Below are positions 59,589-64,000 of a stretch of 64,000 nucleotides of DNA, piece by piece. The translations under genes and the position numbers were made by a program. The DNA comes from DSCS01 sp035391585 (lineage in GTDB: Bacteria; Macinerneyibacteriota; Macinerneyibacteria; Macinerneyibacteriales; DSCS01). Within the stretch, counting starts at the first letter, position 1. Every line of letters starts with the position of its first letter. The notes below the pieces were generated by a model that was given only the letters and a program-made list of their open reading frames with translations, was not told the origin of the DNA and did not search any database. Location of the stretch: assembly GCA_964574875.1 (NCBI GenBank), contig CAZNOX010000002.1, positions 1-64,000 on the forward strand, read 5' to 3'.

Positions 59589-62500
59589 CTACTTCAGCAT
59601 GATCATTTTTCGGAAGGTCTTGAACCCTTCCCCGGTCACCATACAGTAGTAGATGCCGCTGGGGCATTCATTACCGTTTTTGTCGCGTCCGTTCCAATGG
59701 CGCTGATACTGGCCGGGAGCCAGGTCTTCATCAACGAGCTCTTTGACCACGCGTCCGTTCCTGTCAAAGATCTTCACGCTGATGCGGCCGGCTTCCGGGA
59801 CATGGAAGTAGATATCCGTTTCCGGGTTGAAAGGATTAGGATAGTTTTCCACCGTCTTGGCCTTGATGGGCGCTCCGGGGATGAAATCCACCGATTCCGC
59901 TGCCACGATGTCATCGCCGGCCGGTGTCGCGGTCAAGCTCAGAGGCCCTTCGCTGTAGTAGGCCACCTGGTCGATGACATATCCGTATTTGGTCACCGAG
60001 TAGTCCGTTACGGTCTTCACGGTGATCTTGTCTCCGTCGACGACAGCCCAGAAGGCGCTTTTCGTTCCTGTGTAGGAGGCCTGCTGTGTCCCGTTTTTGT
60101 CCAGGATGTAGACATAGTCGTAGTTGGATTCAAACTCAAAGGTGGAGAAGTGGACCGCGACCTGCTGCGCTCCGGTCTTCTGGTAATAGATGGAGTTCGT
60201 CCAGTTGTTCGCGTAATTATGAGGGGTCTCCACAGCGGGAGAGAGTGTCTCATAGTACCACTGGGCTTCTCCTGTCCCCCCTCCGCCGCTTCCGGCAAAG
60301 GCCACCGCCAGGGAGTACATGGTGCTTGTGCTGTAGGCGCCGTTATAACCGTTCACCATGATGTAATAGGTCCCTGCTGCGGCTTCATAGGTGATGGTCT
60401 CGGGGTTATTGGATGTGTAGGCCCGGGCCAGCTCTGTCCCTGATGCATTATAGAGGAACATGTCATAATCTTTAGGCAGATTCCCCAAAGTCAGGGTCAG
60501 TGTCCCTGATTCGGAAAGAGCCAGCTTATAGTAATCCTTGTCAGATGAGTTGTAGATGTAGGAGTGATACGTGTTCCCCGCACTCACCGTGTAAGCCTGG
60601 GATGAGGTGTCGTTGGGCTCGTAGGGGTCTGTTGTCCCGCCGCCGCCGCCGGAGCCGGTGAAGGAGACGGTGAGCCTGTACGCCGATGTGGTGCTGTAGG
60701 CGCCGTTATAACCGTTGACTTTGATGTAATAGGTCCCGCTGGTGATGCTCTTGGAGATGGTCTCCGGGTTATTTGTGGTATAAGCCCGGGCAAGTTCCGT
60801 CCCTGAAGCATTATAGAGGAACATATCATAATCTTTGGGCAGGTTCCCCAGACTCAGGCTGAGGGTCCCGTCGGATGTCGCCACGAATTTGTAGTAATCC
60901 ACATCGGATGACGTGTAGATATAAGAATCGTAACTCTGTCCCGAGCTAACGCTGGTGGCGTCTGCTGTGGAGTTGTTGGGTTCATAGGTGTCGCCGGTGG
61001 TTCCACCGCCGCCGCCGCCCCCGGACGCAGGCTCTCCCACACCCACAGCCGCCCAGGCGTTCATGACCTGGTCAGCTTCATCACAACCGCTGCCGTAGAG
61101 CTCTTCGGCCGCTGCGATGGCATAGGCCCGGGCCTGGGAGTAGTTTGTGGTGGTCGTGAATTTTGTCGTCATACAACGGTACCAGATATCCAGGGCTTTG
61201 TCTCTTCCGATCCCGGAGACCGCCACGGTCTCGCTGCCGTTGTACCAGCTTCCGCCATCGACAAGAAGCTGAAAGAACTTGGTCCCGATGGACATGTTGA
61301 TATGGACACCGCCGTTGTCATCGCTTCCGGTGTACCGTTCGGCGTAATACCTGGGAAGGGGATAACCGTAGCTGTTCTGGGGATCGGCGATATCACGGAG
61401 AGGCTGAGAGCCCACCATGACGTCTTCGCCCATGTCCCAATCCTGGTCGGGGTCGATCTGGCTTCCGAAGATATCGGAGTTGGCCTCATTCAGGGCCCCG
61501 GACTCATAGGAATACTGCAGGTCGGCTGTTGAAGAACAGAACGCATGAGAGAACTCATGCGCCACCACATCGATGGCTCCCAGATAGGTCATGGTCGAGC
61601 CGTCGCCGTCCCCGAAGACGAACTGGGCATCATAGGGAGACCAGTAGGCGTTGGCATAATTTGTACTGTATTCGATGGTGGCTGTCAGGGGAGCGTCTCC
61701 ATTGTCATAGGAACGGTAGTTAAAGTTGCTGTAGAAGAAGTTGTAGGAGCGCTCCAGGGCATAGAGCATCTGCGCCGCCTTGGAGAGCCTTGTGCTGCTG
61801 GAACTCAATGTGATGAGTGACCCGGGAAGGCTGGTCCCGTTGTTGGCTGTCATGACCCTGATGTAATCGGCACCGGTGTCGGTATCGTACATGTAGGTCG
61901 TTCCGCTTTCTGTCGTTGTGTAGACGGTGACATACCCTTCATAATAAGCGTTCATGCTGCGCGATTCCGACTGGATATCGTTGTAGCTGAGAAGGATCTT
62001 CCCGGTGTGAGCATCGACAAACGCGACCTGGGCCAGGCCTTCTCCCAGGCTTACGGTCCTGTACGCCAGAACATACTCTTCTTTACCCACCGGGTAGATG
62101 AGAAGTTCGGGTTCCAGGGTCTTCTCCACTTCGCCGGGAGCAGCTTTGGCGGCGAGTTCTGCGACCGCTGAACCGGAAAGGGCGGGAACCGTATCCACCT
62201 GGATCGCGGGGAGGAGTGTCCCGGTAAACCCGGTGACGGCCTCTCCCTCAACCTGAAGGTAGAACTCGCCTCCGTGCACGGGAAGCCCGTTATAGGTCTG
62301 CTGCATACGGAGATGACGGACACCCGCTTCGTCTATGACGACACGTTCCTGGCGGACGTTCTCCTGCAGGTTCTCCACACGGAAAACATTGTCAAAAGAC
62401 CCCAAAAAGACTTTAACGGGATCCGTTTCCGTCTTTGAAGGTCTGGCCAGGACACCCCGCATCACGATGGGGGTGAGGTTTTCCCCGGCCTCGAAACGTT

Positions 62501-62597
62501 CCACAGAGGAGAGATCGGCTTTGTCCAAAGCGTATCCCCCTGTGAACAAGATGAGTACCATGCTTGCCAATGCAAGCAACCTTTTCCATTTTCCCAT
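59589..62597 (-). CDS. Secreted M4 (thermolysin-family) metalloprotease with two PPC domains and a FlgD-like C-terminus
   Basis: 1002 residues. Signal peptide (about 1-23), FTP/PepSY-type propeptide (about 45-205), M4 domain with HEFSH at 347-351, third ligand Glu371 in GALNEANSD and catalytic His432 in GGVHINMSIGTKFF, then two PPC domains (about 538-648 and 659-766) joined by Gly-rich linkers, a CUB-like region (about 778-885), and a FlgD-like Ig domain (about 917-1002) with YPNPFNPETDIYF. Such ends are cell-surface or sorting domains in FCB-type bacteria. ATG 62597 follows AAGGAGGTTATGT. Confidence 0.93.
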   Translation of the reverse strand: MGKWKRLLALASMVLILFTGGYALDKADLSSVERFEAGENLTPIVMRGVLARPSKTETDPVKVFLGSFDNVFRVENLQENVRQERVVIDEAGVRHLRMQQTYNGLPVHGGEFYLQVEGEAVTGFTGTLLPAIQVDTVPALSGSAVAELAAKAAPGEVEKTLEPELLIYPVGKEEYVLAYRTVSLGEGLAQVAFVDAHTGKILLSYNDIQSESRSMNAYYEGYVTVYTTTESGTTYMYDTDTGADYIRVMTANNGTSLPGSLITLSSSSTRLSKAAQMLYALERSYNFFYSNFNYRSYDNGDAPLTATIEYSTNYANAYWSPYDAQFVFGDGDGSTMTYLGAIDVVAHEFSHAFCSSTADLQYSYESGALNEANSDIFGSQIDPDQDWDMGEDVMVGSQPLRDIADPQNSYGYPLPRYYAERYTGSDDNGGVHINMSIGTKFFQLLVDGGSWYNGSETVAVSGIGRDKALDIWYRCMTTKFTTTTNYSQARAYAIAAAEELYGSGCDEADQVMNAWAAVGVGEPASGGGGGGGTTGDTYEPNNSTADATSVSSGQSYDSYIYTSSDVDYYKFVATSDGTLSLSLGNLPKDYDMFLYNASGTELARAYTTNNPETISKSITSGTYYIKVNGYNGAYSTTSAYRLTVSFTGSGGGGGTTDPYEPNDTSSQAYTVSAGNTYHSYIYNSSDKDYYKLALSESGTLTLTLGNLPKDYDMFLYNASGTELARAYTSNNPETITYEAAAGTYYIMVNGYNGAYSTSTMYSLAVAFAGSGGGGTGEAQWYYETLSPAVETPHNYANNWTNSIYYQKTGAQQVAVHFSTFEFESNYDYVYILDKNGTQQASYTGTKSAFWAVVDGDKITVKTVTDYSVTKYGYVIDQVAYYSEGPLSLTATPAGDDIVAAESVDFIPGAPIKAKTVENYPNPFNPETDIYFHVPEAGRISVKIFDRNGRVVKELVDEDLAPGQYQRHWNGRDKNGNECPSGIYYCMVTGEGFKTFRKMIMLK
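60300..60986 (-). repeat. Duplicated PPC-domain coding repeat inside the protease gene
   Basis: The two PPC units share long identical stretches at protein level (for example LGNLPKDYDMFLYNASGTEL in both) and similar DNA about 363 bases apart. A fairly recent internal duplication or gene conversion is the simple explanation. Confidence 0.75.
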
Positions 62598-62611
62598 ACA
62601 TAACCTCCTTG

Positions 62612-62649
62612 TTATCCTAAAAGGATAAAGTCTAAAATAAGCGTGTCAA
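62612..62649 (-). promoter_or_regulatory. Promoter of the M4 protease with an inverted repeat at the -10 box
   Basis: Minus strand: -35 TTGACA (62644-62649), 16-base spacer, -10 TATCCT (62622-62627). TTATCCT/AGGATAA (62612-62628, 3-base centre) is a perfect 7-bp inverted repeat over the -10 box and likely start site, possibly an operator. The remaining intergenic stretch to 62810 is AT-rich and shows nothing I recognise. Confidence 0.5.
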
Positions 62650-62810
62650 GGAAAAAATTAATAAAATTCGGATAAAAGGCAAATAAAATCGTTCATAGAG
62701 AACAATATTAGCCTATAATCCAAAATAACAAGGCATAGTCAGAGCTGAACAGATATGGACAAGATGTGAAGGGAGTCTTTATCTTCTTATACGCATAATT
62801 GTGGAAAGTG

Positions 62811-62835
62811 TTGCAGGGGGAGAACCCCCCTGCAA
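62811..62835. repeat. Strong hairpin next to the prohibitin-like gene
   Basis: Perfect 10-bp arms TTGCAGGGGG and CCCCCTGCAA with a 5-base loop, 7 bases past the stop codon at 62843. On the minus strand the T run precedes the hairpin instead of following it, so it is not a canonical terminator for the gene; it may protect the mRNA 3' end. Confidence 0.6.
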
Positions 62836-62842
62836 AAAAAAA

Positions 62843-63778
62843 TTATTTGCCCAGGATAAGGGGCATCCCCGTGGCTGTGGGGGATGTGGGCAGGATGACA
62901 AACGTCGTGTTTTCAGAGTTGGCCAGTTTTTCATAAGCCATGATCGCCTCATGCTGCAGATACTTGTCTGAGAGTGTGCTGTTGATGATCCGCTGAGCAT
63001 TGGCCAGGCCCTTGGCCTCGATCTCTTTGATCTCGGCTTCGCGGCTGGCGATGTTCTTCTTATACTCCATGGCTTCTTCCTGCTGTTTGGCCTTCATCTT
63101 TTCTTCGATGGCGTTCTCCACCAGTTTGGGAAGGGAGATGTTCCGGACCAGGACCTTGTCCACCACCACGCTTTTGGGCCCCAGAAGGGTGATCAGCGTA
63201 TCATTGATGTTGTTGGTGAAGTCCTTGCGTTCTCCTGTATAGAGAGAATCCATCTTGAACATGGCCGCCGTGTCCCGGACCGTGGTGCGTATGGCCGGCC
63301 GGATGATCTTCATCTCCAGCTCATAGGTGCTCTTGGCCAGGTCCTCGTAGACTTTATTGACCTTTTCCGGGTCGATCTTCCACCAGACGGTGAGATCCAC
63401 ACCTACTTCAAGGCCGTCCAGGGTCCGGACCTTGACACTGTCGTCCCCCCGGCGGGCCCCTTCACCGATGTCGATGCTCATGGTGTATTCCTGGATCCGC
63501 GTGGGGTATTTCACAATGGTGACAAAGGGATTCACCACATTGATCCCCGCTTTGAGGGTCCGCTCGCGGACTTTTCCGAAAAGAACCTGGACACCCACTT
63601 CACCGGCATCGATGATGACAAAGAAGTGGCTCAGGGTGAGGATGGTAAAGATGACCGCAGCCAGGAGCAGGATATTCTGCATCCCCCGGAACCGGGGATC
63701 TGTTGCTCCGCTCCGTTTGCGGTTCACATAGAGGACAATAAAGACGATGGCTAGAATCAGCGTAAATAAGACTCCCAT
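62843..63778 (-). CDS. SPFH/prohibitin (HflK/HflC-like) membrane protein
   Basis: 311 residues. Two N-terminal hydrophobic segments (about 2-18 and 35-55), then the SPFH/band 7 domain with VIIDAGEVGVQVLFGKV, LKAGINVVNPFVTIVKYPTR and EVGVDLTVWWKIDPEKV, and a charged coiled coil (about 225-275, ENAIEEKMKAKQQEEAMEYK). Such proteins form ring-like scaffolds that regulate membrane proteases such as FtsH. It starts 15 bases after the partial membrane gene. Confidence 0.88.
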   Translation of the reverse strand: MGVLFTLILAIVFIVLYVNRKRSGATDPRFRGMQNILLLAAVIFTILTLSHFFVIIDAGEVGVQVLFGKVRERTLKAGINVVNPFVTIVKYPTRIQEYTMSIDIGEGARRGDDSVKVRTLDGLEVGVDLTVWWKIDPEKVNKVYEDLAKSTYELEMKIIRPAIRTTVRDTAAMFKMDSLYTGERKDFTNNINDTLITLLGPKSVVVDKVLVRNISLPKLVENAIEEKMKAKQQEEAMEYKKNIASREAEIKEIEAKGLANAQRIINSTLSDKYLQHEAIMAYEKLANSENTTFVILPTSPTATGMPLILGK

Positions 63779-63793
63779 GATTACCTCCTTTTT

Positions 63794-64000
63794 TTAGGAA
63801 CCGATATTATAAAGGATCACGCGCACAAGAGTGATCACAACACCTGCACCGCCCGCTGCAACAGAAAGGGCATAGGCCATCCCCCAGCGGGCCTTCTTTC
63901 CGGGAAAGAGGCGGGCGGCATACCAGACAAAGGGGACGATAAAGACCATGGCCAGGCTGGGATTGAGCAGAGAGAAGAGCAATGTTCCCGGCGCCGTGAT
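63794..64000 (-). CDS. Membrane protein fragment, N-terminus off the window
   Basis: The frame is open to the window edge; the visible 68 residues have two hydrophobic segments (LLNPSLAMVFIVPFVWYAA and ALSVAAGGAGVVITLVRVI) around a basic loop FPGKKARWG. The stop is 15 bases before the prohibitin-like gene, so they are probably co-transcribed. No family recognised; a TTG at 63982 could be read as a start but the open upstream frame makes a longer protein likely. Confidence 0.55.
   Translation of the reverse strand: MTAPGTLLFSLLNPSLAMVFIVPFVWYAARLFPGKKARWGMAYALSVAAGGAGVVITLVRVILYNIGS

Overview
The window is a 64 kb piece of a chromosome from a Gram-negative, LPS-making bacterium, probably from a draft or metagenome-derived assembly because it contains two runs of exactly 100 N (5824-5923 and 15240-15339). 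It carries nearly complete sets for lipid A and Kdo assembly (lpxC, lpxD, lpxA, lpxB, lpxL-like, waaA), outer-membrane assembly (bamA, skp, lptD, lolCD) and peptidoglycan synthesis (murJ, a class A PBP). The mix of ClpC, PdxST/PdxR, KhpB, a phosphoglycerate dehydrogenase with Lys at the usual catalytic His, and a secreted protease ending in a FlgD-like YPNPFNPET domain does not look like a standard proteobacterium. An uncultured phylum of the Aminicenantes/Acidobacteriota or FCB type would fit, but this lineage call is inference and low confidence.

Layout. 1-3081 (minus): a promoter drives two paralogous exported mini-proteins, a beta-propeller lipoprotein, a membrane-anchored CxxC thioredoxin-like protein and then murJ. 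3103-19291 (minus): one very compact envelope operon, lysS-lolC/E-lolD-clpC-bamA-skp-lpxD-lpxC-fabZ-lpxA-lpxB-gfo/idh-waaA-lpxL-cofE-like, with most junctions overlapping; both assembly gaps fall in it. 19330-24145: a tRNA sulfuration locus, mnmA (minus) divergent from cysteine desulfurase-thiI (plus), followed by convergent mrp. 24154-25656 (plus): DHH phosphoesterase and a lipoprotein. 25636-32204 (minus): the conserved rpmH-rnpA-yidD-yidC-khpB-mnmE-mnmG-rsmG block, in which rnpA is frameshifted as assembled at a 10-base homopolymer. 32213-37316 (minus): serA-degT-lptD-AIR synthase-like.

37291-46812 (minus): dinB, an MsbA-like exporter, rluA-type synthase, methyltransferase, hflX, an M1 membrane peptidase, guaB and tRNA-Gly. 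46859-47195 (plus): a small orphan gene with an apparently leaderless promoter. 47190-54093 (minus): pbp1A-rpiB-glyA-dCMP deaminase-nrdR-unknown-tlpA. 54120-55256 (minus): an ArsR-type regulator and a double-thioredoxin-fold protein behind a perfect palindromic operator. 55270-58047: pdxST divergent from pdxR around a perfect 10+10 bp palindrome. 58029-64000 (minus): amidohydrolase, secreted M4 protease, prohibitin-like protein and a partial membrane protein.

Most minus-strand genes form long translationally coupled operons, and clear TTGACA/TATAAT-type promoters occur at their heads. No insertion sequences, phage genes or CRISPR arrays were seen. The least explained locus is the exported-peptide/propeller/thioredoxin operon at the left end. 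The rnpA frameshift is the most surprising single-gene observation.
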